Positions 34,401 through 43,684 of a stretch of 64,000 bases of DNA are shown here, piece after piece; the first letter of the stretch is position 1; every line of letters starts with the position of its first letter. A program made the position numbers and the translations under genes. The DNA is from Deltaproteobacteria bacterium (GTDB taxonomy: Bacteria > Desulfobacterota > Desulfomonilia > UBA1062), in NCBI GenBank assembly GCA_018433085.1, contig JAHDRW010000030.1:20040-84039 (forward strand), given 5' to 3'. The notes beneath the pieces were generated by a model. It did not search any database. It was not told the origin of the DNA and saw only the letters and a list, made by a program, of their open reading frames with translations.

Positions 34401-35162
34401 TCACTGGTTTTCAATCTCTACGGGTTCGTTGTGGAGCTCGTAGTCGAAGGCAAGGAAGACCTGCCGGGGCAGGAAGCTGTAGATGTGCGTCATGAACTGA
34501 CTCGCCTTTGCGAGGGAGGATTTCGGGACAAAGACGATATCGTACGCCCTGAGCCGGTAATCTTCGAACGCGAGTCTGCCCTTGAGCGCCCTGCTCAGGT
34601 TCACCCGGCGGGAAACGGGCCGCAGGTCGGGCCCCCGGCTGATGATGACCACCTCGGATATGTCGGCGTCGGGCTTGAAACCGCCCGCCATGAACACGGC
34701 CTGGAGGGCGTTCATCCGCTCTTTGAGGTGGATGACCCGGGGAGAGTATACCTCTCCTCCCACATAGATCTTCTGGTCGTTGAAGGACCTGACGAACACC
34801 GTGATCATCGCCTGATCGAGCAGGAGGGAGTATTTCTGGGTGAGAAGGGTGTCCAGTTGGGACGGGGTGAACCCCGCGGCCCTCACCTCATCGATCATCT
34901 GCAGCGATATCATGCCGTCCGGCCTGACGGTGACGGTCTCGTTGAGGTTGGGGTTATAGAAGAATTTGATTTCCAGGGTGTCGTACGGCTGGAGGATGTA
35001 TTCGTCGATGATCCCTGTGCCCGGGGGCGGTGCGGGCAGGCGGGGGGATGCCGGTTGATGGGAACACCCGGCGAGACAGATCACAAGGGCGGCAAGCAGG
35101 AAGGCTGCCGCTGCCGAGCCGCCGACAGATGACCGAGCAGTCCGGTTATCCTTCGCGATCAT
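34401..35162 (-). CDS. polysaccharide export lipoprotein (Wza/OPX family, short form)
   Basis: A 253-residue lipoprotein: signal peptide with lipobox LAGC (Cys33), then the polysaccharide export domain (YILQPYDTLEIKFFYNPNLNETVTVRPDGMISL) and one SLBB domain (IYVGGEVYSPRVIHLKERMNALQAVFMAGG). It lacks the C-terminal amphipathic helix by which Wza crosses the outer membrane, as in short OPX proteins. Role: export of an exopolysaccharide, possibly the one associated with the PEP-CTERM/exosortase system, but no other polysaccharide gene adjoins it. Confidence 0.85.
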   Translation of the reverse strand: MIAKDNRTARSSVGGSAAAAFLLAALVICLAGCSHQPASPRLPAPPPGTGIIDEYILQPYDTLEIKFFYNPNLNETVTVRPDGMISLQMIDEVRAAGFTPSQLDTLLTQKYSLLLDQAMITVFVRSFNDQKIYVGGEVYSPRVIHLKERMNALQAVFMAGGFKPDADISEVVIISRGPDLRPVSRRVNLSRALKGRLAFEDYRLRAYDIVFVPKSSLAKASQFMTHIYSFLPRQVFLAFDYELHNEPVEIENQ

Positions 35163-35560
35163 AGGGTTCGTGCCCTTTCTCGACCCCCTTTTTCGGCCAG
35201 GGGTTACAATCCCGAGCTTTCCGACGGCGAGAACCTTTCCGTATCGTTCTCCCGGCGCATGCCGCAGCCGCCCGGGGGCTCATAGAACAAGCGGCTGAAG
35301 GAGCGGGAGCCCATCGGGTACCGCGTGCCCGGTAATCTCAATCAGAATCCACCGCCCTTATATTCCATTTACCATTATAAGTATGGGACTGACCGGCGAA
35401 TCTCAAGATGAACCGCCTGGGGGAGAATCCCGGCGTCCCCCAAGACAATGGGCCGGAGCTTCGCTGCCTGGGGACACCGGGGCCCTCTCCGGCGACCGGA
35501 TAGAATGCTCCTTCGCCGCAGGGGGCCGCCGATGCTGCGGCCCCGGTCCGGGATAACCCG
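35163..35560. other. intergenic region, nothing recognised
   Basis: This gap lies between the A-type flavoprotein stop and the export lipoprotein start, both on the minus strand. Short open frames in it have no support, and no clear promoter or terminator was seen. Confidence 0.45.
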
Positions 35561-36754
35561 TCAGACGGAGAGGGCCCCGGCCATGTTTTTCCCGAGCGCA
35601 ATGCACTCGTCCAGTTGATGTTCGTCAGGGGCGCACTTGACCTCTACGACGGGCTCCACGAGGGCCCAGGCGCTTTTTTCCACAAAACTCTTCAGGTTCT
35701 TCACTGCCCCGCCGGTCCAGCCGAACGACCCGAAGATGCCAAGGCTACGGTTTTTCAGCCCCTTTTCCTCAAGCAGCTCCACGAGACCTCTCATGGCAGG
35801 GAAGAGCCCCATCTCGTAGGTGCAACTCCCCAGGATGATGCCCTTGTATCGCCAGGCGTCACGGATAACATAGGACGGGTGGGTGCGCGCGACATCGTGC
35901 ATCCTGATCTCCCTGACCCCGGCCAGGGAGAGCCCCCGGCCCACCGCCTCGGCCATCTCCAGCGTGTTCCCGTACATGGAGGCGTAGGCCACCACCACGC
36001 CGGGCTCCGCCATGTACCTGCTCCACAGGTCGTACTTGTCCAGGATATAATTCGGGGCCTTTTTCCACACCGGGCCGTGGGTCGACGCAACCACCTTGAT
36101 ATCGATCCCCTGAAGCCTGGCCATGGCCTTCTGCACCATGGGGCTGTACTTGGCCACGATGTTGGAGAAGTACCGCAGGATCTCGTCGTCATACCGGGCG
36201 ATATTGATCTCGTCGTCGAAGAGACCGCCGTCGAGCGTCTTGAAAGAGCCGAAGGCGTCGCCCGAGAAGAGCACCCGGGACGTCTCGTCGAAGGTCATCA
36301 TGGTTTCCGGCCAGTGGACCATGGGGGTGAGGACGAACCGGAGCGTATGCCCGCCCAGGTCGAGCACGTCGCCGTCCGCGATGGTCGTGGTATCGGTCGT
36401 TATTCCGTAGAAATCCTTGACGAGGTCAAGGGTCTTCCTGTTGCCCACGATGTTCATCTCCGGGAAGAGCTGCTTCAGGATGGGAATCGACCCGGAGTGA
36501 TCCGGCTCCATGTGGTTGATGATCAGGTAATCCACTTTCCGTCCGCCCTCGACAAGCCTCCTGACCTTTTTGAGGTACTGGGTCAGGTGGGTCTTTTTGA
36601 CCGTGTCGATCAGGGCCGTCTTTCCGGCCCGGATAAGGTATGAGTTGTATGAGACTCCCTCGGGAAGCGGCCACTGGGCTTCGAAGAGGTCTGTTTCATG
36701 GTCGTTCACCCCTATCCAGTAAATGTCGTCTGTAATGGATATCGGATTGTGCAT
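35561..36754 (-). CDS. fprA: A-type flavoprotein (FprA/rubredoxin:oxygen oxidoreductase)
   Basis: A 397-residue cytoplasmic flavodiiron protein. The N-terminal metallo-beta-lactamase-like domain carries the diiron motif HMEPDH (His81, Glu83, Asp85, His86), further ligands in TPMVHWPETM, SGDAFGSF and STHGPVW. The C-terminal flavodoxin domain starts near residue 253 (VVAYASMYGNTLEMAEAV) and binds FMN. It reduces oxygen to water or NO to nitrous oxide, protecting anaerobes. The usual rubredoxin partner is not adjacent. Monocistronic. Confidence 0.92.
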   Translation of the reverse strand: MHNPISITDDIYWIGVNDHETDLFEAQWPLPEGVSYNSYLIRAGKTALIDTVKKTHLTQYLKKVRRLVEGGRKVDYLIINHMEPDHSGSIPILKQLFPEMNIVGNRKTLDLVKDFYGITTDTTTIADGDVLDLGGHTLRFVLTPMVHWPETMMTFDETSRVLFSGDAFGSFKTLDGGLFDDEINIARYDDEILRYFSNIVAKYSPMVQKAMARLQGIDIKVVASTHGPVWKKAPNYILDKYDLWSRYMAEPGVVVAYASMYGNTLEMAEAVGRGLSLAGVREIRMHDVARTHPSYVIRDAWRYKGIILGSCTYEMGLFPAMRGLVELLEEKGLKNRSLGIFGSFGWTGGAVKNLKSFVEKSAWALVEPVVEVKCAPDEHQLDECIALGKNMAGALSV

Positions 36755-36898
36755 GAACCGGTCCTCCTTTTCGTGTGCGCCCCTCCTCTTCTCCGGGAGA
36801 GCGTGATATGGGGGGGCCTGTCAAAAACTCATTCCCGGGCCTTTTACGAGCCATGAACATATTCGGCCTTCCTTCTGAACCGCATTTGCAGACCATGG

Positions 36899-38242
36899 TC
36901 ACATCACGATCATGAGTTGGATATCGCAGACGTTCGTGTTTGTGGGGCCGGTGATGAACAGCCCTCCTGCCCGCTCGAAAAAGTGATACGAGTCGTTGTT
37001 TTCCAGGTACGGTCCCGGATCCAGGCCGATCCGTGCGGCCTCGCCCGGCAGGCCCGGCCCGACGAGAGCGCCTGCCGCGTCGGTGGGTCCGTCCGTTCCG
37101 TCGGTGCCTGCACTGAGAAAATAGATGCCCTCCGCGCCGGGTTGGTTATCGAAGAACTCGTTGAGGAAGGACAGCGCCATTTCCTGGTTCCGCCCGCCTT
37201 TCCCTGTCCCTCTGATGGTCACCGTGGTTTCCCCCCCGGCAACGATGAGCGCCGGCCGCGCGAAATCGGCGGTGCCCCGGCGGATGTCGCGGGCCACGGA
37301 GGCAAAGAATTTCGCCGCCTCCCGCGCCTCGCCGGTGAGCGTCGAGGTGAGGAGAACGGCCCGGTAGCCCAGATTCGCGCCCTGGTCCCGGGCGGCGCTG
37401 CACGCGGCCAGATTGTTGCCGAGCAGGACGTTGAGCACCCGGGAGAACACGGGATCGCCCTGCTTGGGCGTGTCGGGGACGTCGCCCTTTTCCCCGGATT
37501 CAAGGTATTGCACCACGGATTTGGGAAGCCTGTTGCGGATATGGTACCTGCTCACGATGTCGAGCGCCTGGGCATAGGTGCTGTCGTCGGGGACCGCTAT
37601 CCCGGATGCGATGGTGTCGAGACGGTCGCCGACGACATCGGAGAGGATGATGTTGATCATCCGGGCCGGGAAGGAGGCCCGGGCGAAGCGACCGCCCTTT
37701 ACCCGCGACAGGTGCTTGCGGATGCTGTTGATCTCCCCGATATCCGCTCCGGATTCCAGGAGCACTTTCGTGGTTTTCTGCTTGTCCTCAAGGCTGATGC
37801 CCTCGGGCGGAAGGCTGAACAGGGCCGATCCGCCCCCTGAAACGAGATTGAGAATCAGGGTTTTCTCATCCGCATCCGATGCAAGGTCGAACAGGGCCCC
37901 GGCCCCGGCGACACTGTTTTCGTCCGGGATGGGATGACCCGCCTGCATGACCCGTATGCGCTTCAGCGGCTCCGCATGGCCGTATTTCGTGACCACCATG
38001 CCCCGGGAGATCCTCTCGCCCAGAACCTCTTCCATTGCCTTGCCCATCTTTGAGGATGCCTTGCCGATGCCCAGGACCACGATGTCGCGGTAGGATCTTA
38101 GGTCCTCCCGGATCGTCCCGGCCTCGTTGGATATGACGAGGGTATCGTCTTCCACGGACATGGAGCGTATGATCATCTCGTAGGGGTCGACACGCCTGAG
38201 CGCGTGAGAAAAGATCGATCGTATGTCGTTTTCCGGGTTCAT
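36899..38242 (-). CDS. glycerate 2-kinase (type II, TtuD/GckA family)
   Basis: A 447-residue cytoplasmic enzyme with the DUF4147 N-terminal domain (IVVLGIGKASSKMGKAMEEVL, VTKYGHAEPLKRIRVMQAGHPIPDE, LVSGGGSALF) and the C-terminal MOFRL domain (ALIVAGGETTVTIRGTGKGG, RNQEMAL, SAGTDGTDGPTDAAGA). It phosphorylates D-glycerate to 2-phosphoglycerate, linking serine, glyoxylate or sugar-acid breakdown to glycolysis. Monocistronic; the AT-rich region upstream (38243-38420) should hold its promoter. Confidence 0.9.
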   Translation of the reverse strand: MNPENDIRSIFSHALRRVDPYEMIIRSMSVEDDTLVISNEAGTIREDLRSYRDIVVLGIGKASSKMGKAMEEVLGERISRGMVVTKYGHAEPLKRIRVMQAGHPIPDENSVAGAGALFDLASDADEKTLILNLVSGGGSALFSLPPEGISLEDKQKTTKVLLESGADIGEINSIRKHLSRVKGGRFARASFPARMINIILSDVVGDRLDTIASGIAVPDDSTYAQALDIVSRYHIRNRLPKSVVQYLESGEKGDVPDTPKQGDPVFSRVLNVLLGNNLAACSAARDQGANLGYRAVLLTSTLTGEAREAAKFFASVARDIRRGTADFARPALIVAGGETTVTIRGTGKGGRNQEMALSFLNEFFDNQPGAEGIYFLSAGTDGTDGPTDAAGALVGPGLPGEAARIGLDPGPYLENNDSYHFFERAGGLFITGPTNTNVCDIQLMIVM

Positions 38243-38268
38243 TATCCCCCCTGCCTCTTAAGGAATAT

Positions 38269-38285
38269 GTCATGGGGTCGCACAG
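38269..38285 (+). repeat. fragment related to the REP-like element
   Basis: GTCATGGGGTCGCACAG differs from GTCATGGGGTCAGCACAG at 16479-16496 by a single one-base deletion. Like that copy it is intergenic, here just upstream of the glycerate kinase start. Confidence 0.4.
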
Positions 38286-38498
38286 CATCTTTTCAAAGGC
38301 GAAACACACAGCAGTATGTGGTCTTATTTATGACACACTCATCTTGGAGCTCAAGGCATATTTTGTATTATCTATGCTAAATGTCTGAATTATAGAGAAT
38401 AAATATGTTGTTTTGCAGGTGTTTTCTTTTTGTTATGGTGTGGGCCAGACAGAGCCGGTGCTCAAGGAATGGGGCGGCCGGCGGAAGGTAAGCAGCTT

Positions 38499-39425
38499 GT
38501 GAAAAAAGACAGACCGGCAGTCAGCCGCATGGGTGAGTCAAGGGTGCACGCCAACGGGGTGGACGTGGTCTACGACACCTTCGGGGATGAGTCCGATCCG
38601 GCCCTGCTGCTCATCATGGGGCTGAGCACCCAGATGATCGTGTGGGAAGACGAATTCTGTGAACGGCTTGCAGGCAGAGGACTTTTCGTTGTCCGCTTCG
38701 ACAACCGGGACGCGGGGAGATCCTCCAATTTCGACCCGCCGGGCATGCAGGGCCTGCGCAGCGTTTTCAACGGCGGGCAGACAGGAATTGCCTATACGCT
38801 CGACGACATGGCGGACGATACCCTCGGCCTCATGGATGCCCTGGACATTGCCTCCGCTCACGTGGTCGGGGCCTCGATGGGGGGAATGATCGCGCAGATT
38901 CTGGCCCTGAAACATCCCGTGCGCGTGCGGACACTCACGCTCATCATGTCTTCCTCGGGCAATCCCTTTCTTCCCACTCCCAGGCCCGAGGCCTTGAGGG
39001 TTCTCTTCAAGCCTTTCCCGACCCGGCGTGAGCCGTACATCGAGTATTTCCTCGAGACATGGCGGGTGCTGAACGGCGGGGAGATACCCGTTGACAGAGA
39101 CCGGATGCGCAGACTGGCCGAACGATCGTTCGAGCGGGGCGTGTCGCCGGGGGGGAGCGCCCGGCAGCTCGCGGCCATATTCGCTGCCGGGAACAGGAAG
39201 AGCTCGCTCGCGTCGCTTGAAGTCCCCACGCTGGTCGTGCACGGCGACGCGGACCCCCTTCTGCCCGTCGAGTGCGGAATCGATCTTGCCGAGAGCATTC
39301 CCGGGTCGCGGCTCAAGATCATCAAGGGCATGGGTCACTGGCTTGCGCCCGCGGTCTGGAATGAGGTTATCGAGGCCATGGACCGGCACATCCGCTGTGC
39401 AGGTAGGCCCGGGTGTCCTCCGTGA
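38499..39425 (+). CDS. alpha/beta hydrolase
   Basis: About 308 residues of the alpha/beta-hydrolase fold. Oxyanion and early strands: ALLLIMGLSTQMIVW; nucleophile elbow VVGASMGGMIAQ (Ser); acid in VVHGDADPLLPVE (Asp); and catalytic His in KGMGHWLAP. The RFDNRDAGRSSNFDPPG block is typical of hydrolases related to aclacinomycin methylesterase/haloperoxidase-like esterases. Substrate unknown. The start is uncertain: GTG 38499 (with GGAAGG upstream) is preferred, ATG 38529 is possible. No signal peptide. Confidence 0.8.
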   Translation: MKKDRPAVSRMGESRVHANGVDVVYDTFGDESDPALLLIMGLSTQMIVWEDEFCERLAGRGLFVVRFDNRDAGRSSNFDPPGMQGLRSVFNGGQTGIAYTLDDMADDTLGLMDALDIASAHVVGASMGGMIAQILALKHPVRVRTLTLIMSSSGNPFLPTPRPEALRVLFKPFPTRREPYIEYFLETWRVLNGGEIPVDRDRMRRLAERSFERGVSPGGSARQLAAIFAAGNRKSSLASLEVPTLVVHGDADPLLPVECGIDLAESIPGSRLKIIKGMGHWLAPAVWNEVIEAMDRHIRCAGRPGCPP

Positions 39426-39597
39426 ATGCCTTTCATCGCGAGGAGCCATGCCTTCCGCGCTCTTCCCGCAGTGGGCTCATCAAGGATGCCGCCCCCATTG
39501 TTTTTCAGGTGCGCGGCTCTTCTGCGAGTTCTTGATTCCTGACGCCTTTTCCCCTATCAGATACAGGGAAAAGCATGTGAACAGGTAGGAGTATCGT

Positions 39598-40107
39598 ATG
39601 GGAAAGATTCGCAGCACTCTCGATATCGTTATGGAACGGACCCGGGGCATGAGCATGTCCCGGGAAGACAGGGACAGGCTCCGGGAAAAAGGGCTGTCCG
39701 ACAAGGCAAGGGCCTGGGTGCAAAGATATCTCGACGACAGGATGACCTGGGAAGAGGTCGAGACCCGGCTCGATGCCGCGGGGGAAGACAAGCCCCTGCT
39801 TTCCGCCCTGCTGAAGGGCGAGCTTGTCTCGAATATCCGTCCGGGCGGTGACAACGCACGGCCCGTCCATGCCCTTAACAGACTCGGCAGGGCCGGCCGG
39901 GACCGGATCACGACGATCATCGGCGATCACGAGCAGGCGTTGAACCGCCGGATGACCCGGCACCTGGAACTCCTCAGGACCCGGCTTGAAGACGAGGGGA
40001 TCAAGGGGACATCCGTCATCCCCAACGCGGCAAAGGACCCATCCTGGCAGGATGTTGTCCGCGAGGCGCAGGAACGACTTACCGCCGAGCTTCGCGCCCT
40101 CCTATAG
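39598..40107 (+). CDS. conserved-looking hypothetical protein, helical
   Basis: I do not recognise the family. The 169-residue product is rich in Arg, Glu and Leu, with no signal peptide, membrane segment or cysteine. It looks all-helical (MSREDRDRLREKGLSDKARA, QALNRRMTRHLELLRTRLEDEG, VREAQERLTAELRALL), and the C-terminal half may be coiled coil. It ends in the opposite-strand beta-lactamase-fold gene, overlapping by six bases. ATG 39598 has AGGTAGGAG about ten bases upstream. Cytoplasmic; role unknown. Confidence 0.65.
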   Translation: MGKIRSTLDIVMERTRGMSMSREDRDRLREKGLSDKARAWVQRYLDDRMTWEEVETRLDAAGEDKPLLSALLKGELVSNIRPGGDNARPVHALNRLGRAGRDRITTIIGDHEQALNRRMTRHLELLRTRLEDEGIKGTSVIPNAAKDPSWQDVVREAQERLTAELRALL

Positions 40108-40749
40108 AGAGCGGAACCAGTAGTCCCGGATGACCCTGAAGTTCTCCCGGACCGGCTCCTTCCCGGCGATGACGTCGCCGTGACCGCTCAGGAGGTATTC
40201 GACGTCCAGGTCCATGATCTTCTCTATGCTCTCCTTGAGCCTCTCCCCGCTTCCGCCGGGCAGGTCGGTCCGGCCGACGCCCTGCGAAAACACCAGATCG
40301 CCCGAGAAGAGCACCTTTTTCGCGGGCCAGTACAGGCACATGGAACCCGGGGTGTGACCCGGGGTATCGATGACGTCGAAGTGGTCGCTGCCGACGTCCA
40401 GGCCACCCTCCTGGAGGAAGAAGTCCGGTTCCAGTTCCCGGGAGCGGCTCCCGGTGAGCTCTATGATATAGTCGTACTCGGTCCGGCTCATCGTGAACCG
40501 GGAGGTGTCCTTCAGGAAGACGGCCGCCTCCACGTGATCGGGATGACCGTGGGTGGCCAGCACGAGGTCGATATCCGGCAGGGACACCCGGAGGGCATCC
40601 AGGCCCTGCTGGACATTCGCGAAAAGGTGAGCGTGCCCCGGATCGATCAGGATCTTCTTCGATGCATCGATGAAGTAGGTGTTGCAGTTGTTCTGCGAGT
40701 AGTCGTCCCAGATGAACCCGTACAGGCCTTCGAATATTTTTATCATCAT
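40102..40749 (-). CDS. MBL-fold metal-dependent hydrolase (glyoxalase II-like)
   Basis: A 215-residue metallo-beta-lactamase-fold protein. Metal ligands: ATHGHPDHVEAA (HxHxDH), His in DTPGHTPGSMCLYW, Asp in LFSGDLVFSQGVGRTDLPGG and His in LLSGHGDV. The GRTDLPGG segment is typical of glyoxalase II-like thioesterases and persulfide dioxygenases. Probable role: thioester hydrolysis. The start is ATG 40749, with an in-frame ATG immediately after. Convergent with the hypothetical gene. Confidence 0.85.
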   Translation of the reverse strand: MMIKIFEGLYGFIWDDYSQNNCNTYFIDASKKILIDPGHAHLFANVQQGLDALRVSLPDIDLVLATHGHPDHVEAAVFLKDTSRFTMSRTEYDYIIELTGSRSRELEPDFFLQEGGLDVGSDHFDVIDTPGHTPGSMCLYWPAKKVLFSGDLVFSQGVGRTDLPGGSGERLKESIEKIMDLDVEYLLSGHGDVIAGKEPVRENFRVIRDYWFRSL

Positions 40750-40870
40750 CTCTTCGTTCCTTATCCTTCGTAGCGGGTGCGAAGGAGGACTCAAGAGGAC
40801 GGCCGGAGAAGGGGGCTGCCCCGTCATGGATAATCCGGCCGCGGCACAGGCCCTTCTGAAGGCCGGGGTG

Positions 40871-41449
40871 TTATCCTTCGCCCTTCAGGCCGATCTCATC
40901 GGCGGCCTCTCTCATACCCATAATAGTGTCTTCTACGAGCGCGGACACCTCCACTCCCAGCATCTCGGCGCCCCTGGTGACGATCGACCGGTCAACCCCC
41001 GCGGCAAAGGCGGGAGATTTCCATTTTTTCATGACAGACTTGGTCGTGAGATCCATGACGCTCTTGGACGGCCGCACCAGGGCGCTCGCCGCCACGAGGC
41101 CGGTGAGCTCGTCTATCGCGTACAGGGTCTTCTCGAGCCTGCTCACGGGCTCCACGTCGGAGCATATGCCCCACCCGTGGGAAACCACCGCCCGGATATA
41201 GTCCTCGGGCCATCCATGCCGCTCCAGTATCTCCCGGGTCTTGGTGCAGTGTTGGTCCGGGTATTGCTCGTAATCGAGGTCGTGCACCAGCCCGATGATT
41301 CCCCACTTCTCCTCGTCTTCGCCTGCCTTGCGGGCCATGTAGCGCATCACGGCCTCTACGGCGTAAGCGTGTTTCTGCAGATTGTCTGTCCTGGTATATT
41401 CAAGCAGAAGGCTGAGCGCGTCATCGCGACTCGGGACATATGAAGACAT
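40871..41449 (-). CDS. HD-domain phosphohydrolase
   Basis: A 192-residue cytoplasmic protein with the HD superfamily metal motif: His in NLQKHAYAVEAVM, the HD pair in GLVHDLDYEQYP, and the distal Asp in YAIDELTGLVAA. The arrangement resembles small HDIG hydrolases acting on nucleotides or phosphoesters. Substrate unknown. It precedes the MBL-fold gene by about 120 bases on the same strand and may share its transcript. Confidence 0.8.
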   Translation of the reverse strand: MSSYVPSRDDALSLLLEYTRTDNLQKHAYAVEAVMRYMARKAGEDEEKWGIIGLVHDLDYEQYPDQHCTKTREILERHGWPEDYIRAVVSHGWGICSDVEPVSRLEKTLYAIDELTGLVAASALVRPSKSVMDLTTKSVMKKWKSPAFAAGVDRSIVTRGAEMLGVEVSALVEDTIMGMREAADEIGLKGEG

Positions 41450-41859
41450 GCGGTCCTCCTTTCAGATTGTTTGATTTCTTACTATGGTTTTTTTGTAAAT
41501 GCCATGCAAGGAAAAATCTCCCGCTTATCCCTGAAGGGAAGTAATGAAGCCCGATCATGCTTACCAGGCAACGGTCTTGTGGGTGATAGCACTCACGGGC
41601 AACCGGCTGATCGATCAAATACAGCGTAGATGGGCAAACAAATTCTCCGAAAACGGGGGAAATTGGGAAAATATTTACACTTCCCGGCCGGGTAGCGGCG
41701 GATAGAAAGGCCTCTGAAAATGATATAACGCAAAGAAATAACTAGTAAAATAAGGTTAAGTTACAATTGGCATGGCTCTTGAATAATTACAGTCTGCTTG
41801 GATGTTTCGCCTGCTCGATACGAAACATCCGTAAAAAAACGCTATACAAGGGGAAAAAG
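41450..41859. other. AT-rich intergenic region with a leader hairpin
   Basis: This region separates divergent genes and is AT-rich. TGGCATGGCTCTTGA (41768-41782) resembles a sigma-54 site but lacks the essential -12 C. The hairpin at 41800-41830 is the only strong structure. The ATG at 41767 heads the same frame as the downstream gene but has no ribosome site. Confidence 0.5.
41800..41830 (+). other. leader hairpin ahead of the small exported protein gene
   Basis: GGATGTTTCG (41800-41809) and CGAAACATCC (41821-41830) form a perfect 10-bp stem with an 11-base loop, 29 bases before ATG 41860. No T-run follows, so it is not a simple terminator; a stabilising or regulatory 5' structure is possible. 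Confidence 0.5.
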
Positions 41860-42219
41860 ATGAGAGCACCAATTTTAGGGGTTACGGCTATCGTGGGTAT
41901 CGTGGCCGTAACCCTATTTTTTATGCTGGCGCGGGAAAGCGAGGCGCGTATCACCCGTGCGGGTGCTCCCTATCATCAATATAAGCTGCAGTATTCATAC
42001 AACGGAAAGATCTGGCACGACCTGATCGTTATCGAGAACGGGGATATCTCAAAACACATCAAGTACCTGCGGAAGGAAGACCGGTTGCCCTCGCTGCGAT
42101 ACTGGTATTCCTACATCGATGACGAGGGAATACAGCGCTACCACAGCATTCCGCTCACCGTAGACGGGAGGCCGAGGCTTCAGGCGAACAATGCGCCGGC
42201 AAAGGAAAAAAGGGGGTAG
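41860..42219 (+). CDS. small exported or membrane-anchored hypothetical protein
   Basis: A 119-residue protein with an N-terminal hydrophobic helix (ILGVTAIVGIVAVTLFFML) followed by a compact hydrophilic region rich in Tyr and Trp (YHQYKLQYSYNGKIWHDL, LRYWYSYIDDEGIQRYH). I do not recognise the domain. ATG 41860 is preceded by AAGGGG. The signal could be a cleaved leader (ARESEA) or an anchor. Transcribed alone with a long leader. Confidence 0.65.
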   Translation: MRAPILGVTAIVGIVAVTLFFMLARESEARITRAGAPYHQYKLQYSYNGKIWHDLIVIENGDISKHIKYLRKEDRLPSLRYWYSYIDDEGIQRYHSIPLTVDGRPRLQANNAPAKEKRG

Positions 42220-42312
42220 ACCCCCTGGGGCGTGTCGTGACCCGTGGAACGGGCATGACCGGGAATTACAGGTATTTTCTATAATTTTTTAAAGTTTTAC
42301 CCTATTCCTCCT

Positions 42313-42351
42313 CAGGCCGCAACCTTACCCTGCAATTGAGGTTGCGGCCTG
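42313..42351. terminator. perfect hairpin between convergent genes
   Basis: CAGGCCGCAACC (42313-42324) and GGTTGCGGCCTG (42340-42351) form a 12-bp stem with a 15-base loop, between the convergent genes ending at 42219 and 42444. No T-run flanks it, so it may be a processing or bidirectional pause site. Confidence 0.45.
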
Positions 42352-42443
42352 CTCCCTCACAAAGCTCCCGCTTTCGCGAAAGGAAGGAGGCAAAGAGGGT
42401 GGATCTCCCCTCCGTTCGCCGGGAAAAGGGCCGGACCCTTCAT

Positions 42444-43667
42444 CTACTCGATGACTTCCACCTTCAGGCCGAATCTGGAGAGTGTCTCGCAACCGTGTTT
42501 GCCGATGAGGATGGGGTTTTCGTACCGGAAGCCGGTGTTCTCCTGGGGACACGCATACTGCATGGCGCAGATGACGATCTCGTTTTCCCGGTAGGTGTGG
42601 TCGGGGTTGGTCCAATAGGGCATGGGTCCGTCATTCATGCCGATCCGCCATTCGTCTCCCATCATGCCGATACCGTGCTCGAACCCGGGAACCATGAACT
42701 CGGCAAATCCCCGGGTTTCTGCGAAGTCCATCATCTCTTCTGCAATGCTCACCGGAGACGCGCCCGCCTTATATGCCTTGAGCGTGCCCGAGACGATATC
42801 CAGGAAATTCCGTGCATGCCAGAGCTGCCGTTTGGTGGCGCGTCCGATGAGATAGTTGTGCGCATGATCGCCAAGGGCGAGCTTAAACATGGCGTGGATA
42901 TCCACCATGAGCCCGTCGCCTGATTTTAACTTTCTGGTCGTTGCCGGGGTACAGGCCCCGCCGGCGAGCCCGGTGCGATAGCCGCTGGCGATTTCATTGC
43001 CCCCGGTAAAGGACCATTCCCACACACTGCCTGCCCGGCGCATAGCCAGTGCCGCGATTCCCGCAATCTCCGTCTCCGTCATGCCCTTCCATCCACCATG
43101 GGAGATGGCTTCCTTCACCGCCCGGTGTCCCTTGTCCACGATCCGGGATGCCTCCCTGAAGCGGTTGATGGTTCCCTGGTCCTTGACGAGGGAGAGACCG
43201 TCGATGATGTGGTGTGCATTCACCAGGCTGAATCCGGACAACGATTCCTTGAAGCATTCATGCTCGTAATGGGTGAGGTTGCCTTCGGGCAGGTAGTTGG
43301 ACATGCCGTTTTCCACACCAATGCGGCCCTTCTGCAGACCCAGGGTGTCCCTGATGAAATCGGAAATCTGCGTGATCTGGTCCATTCCGCCCAGGGGGGC
43401 GTATCCGAGCACATGGTCCTCGTCGAGCCACGAATCATCAGCCACGCGGGCCGCGTCGATGACAAAGGTGAAAACCGTGGGAAGGCCTTGTGCCGGGATC
43501 ACGATATAGGATCTCCACGGGCAGAAGGCATCCGTTACCCAGGAGAGCGTCCTCAGCCGGGAGCCGAGGTAGACATCGATGTCCTCGGCCGCCATCCTTT
43601 CCTGGATCTGCAAGAGACGCTGGGGAAAATCGATGAAATACGGATCGTTCAGCGCGGTTTTCTTCAT
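42444..43667 (-). CDS. M24-family metallopeptidase (Xaa-Pro dipeptidase/creatinase-like)
   Basis: A 407-residue protein with a creatinase N-terminal domain (about 1-150) and a pita-bread M24 domain. Metal ligands can be placed: Asp in GLMVDIHAMF, Asp in LALGDHAHN, His in PGFEHGIGM, Glu in RENEIVICAMQ and Glu in GFRYENPIL. Activity would be Xaa-Pro cleavage or, as in several relatives, hydrolysis of a non-peptide amide. ATG 43667 follows AAGGAGG. It lies 17 bases after the SCP2 gene, so they form an operon. Confidence 0.85.
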   Translation of the reverse strand: MKKTALNDPYFIDFPQRLLQIQERMAAEDIDVYLGSRLRTLSWVTDAFCPWRSYIVIPAQGLPTVFTFVIDAARVADDSWLDEDHVLGYAPLGGMDQITQISDFIRDTLGLQKGRIGVENGMSNYLPEGNLTHYEHECFKESLSGFSLVNAHHIIDGLSLVKDQGTINRFREASRIVDKGHRAVKEAISHGGWKGMTETEIAGIAALAMRRAGSVWEWSFTGGNEIASGYRTGLAGGACTPATTRKLKSGDGLMVDIHAMFKLALGDHAHNYLIGRATKRQLWHARNFLDIVSGTLKAYKAGASPVSIAEEMMDFAETRGFAEFMVPGFEHGIGMMGDEWRIGMNDGPMPYWTNPDHTYRENEIVICAMQYACPQENTGFRYENPILIGKHGCETLSRFGLKVEVIE

Positions 43668-43684
43668 GATCGACGGCCTCCTTC

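Noticed and set aside
41768..41782. Second sigma-54 promoter (TGGCATGGCTCTTGA)
   Set aside because: The essential GC of the -12 element reads GA, and the distance to the gene start is long.
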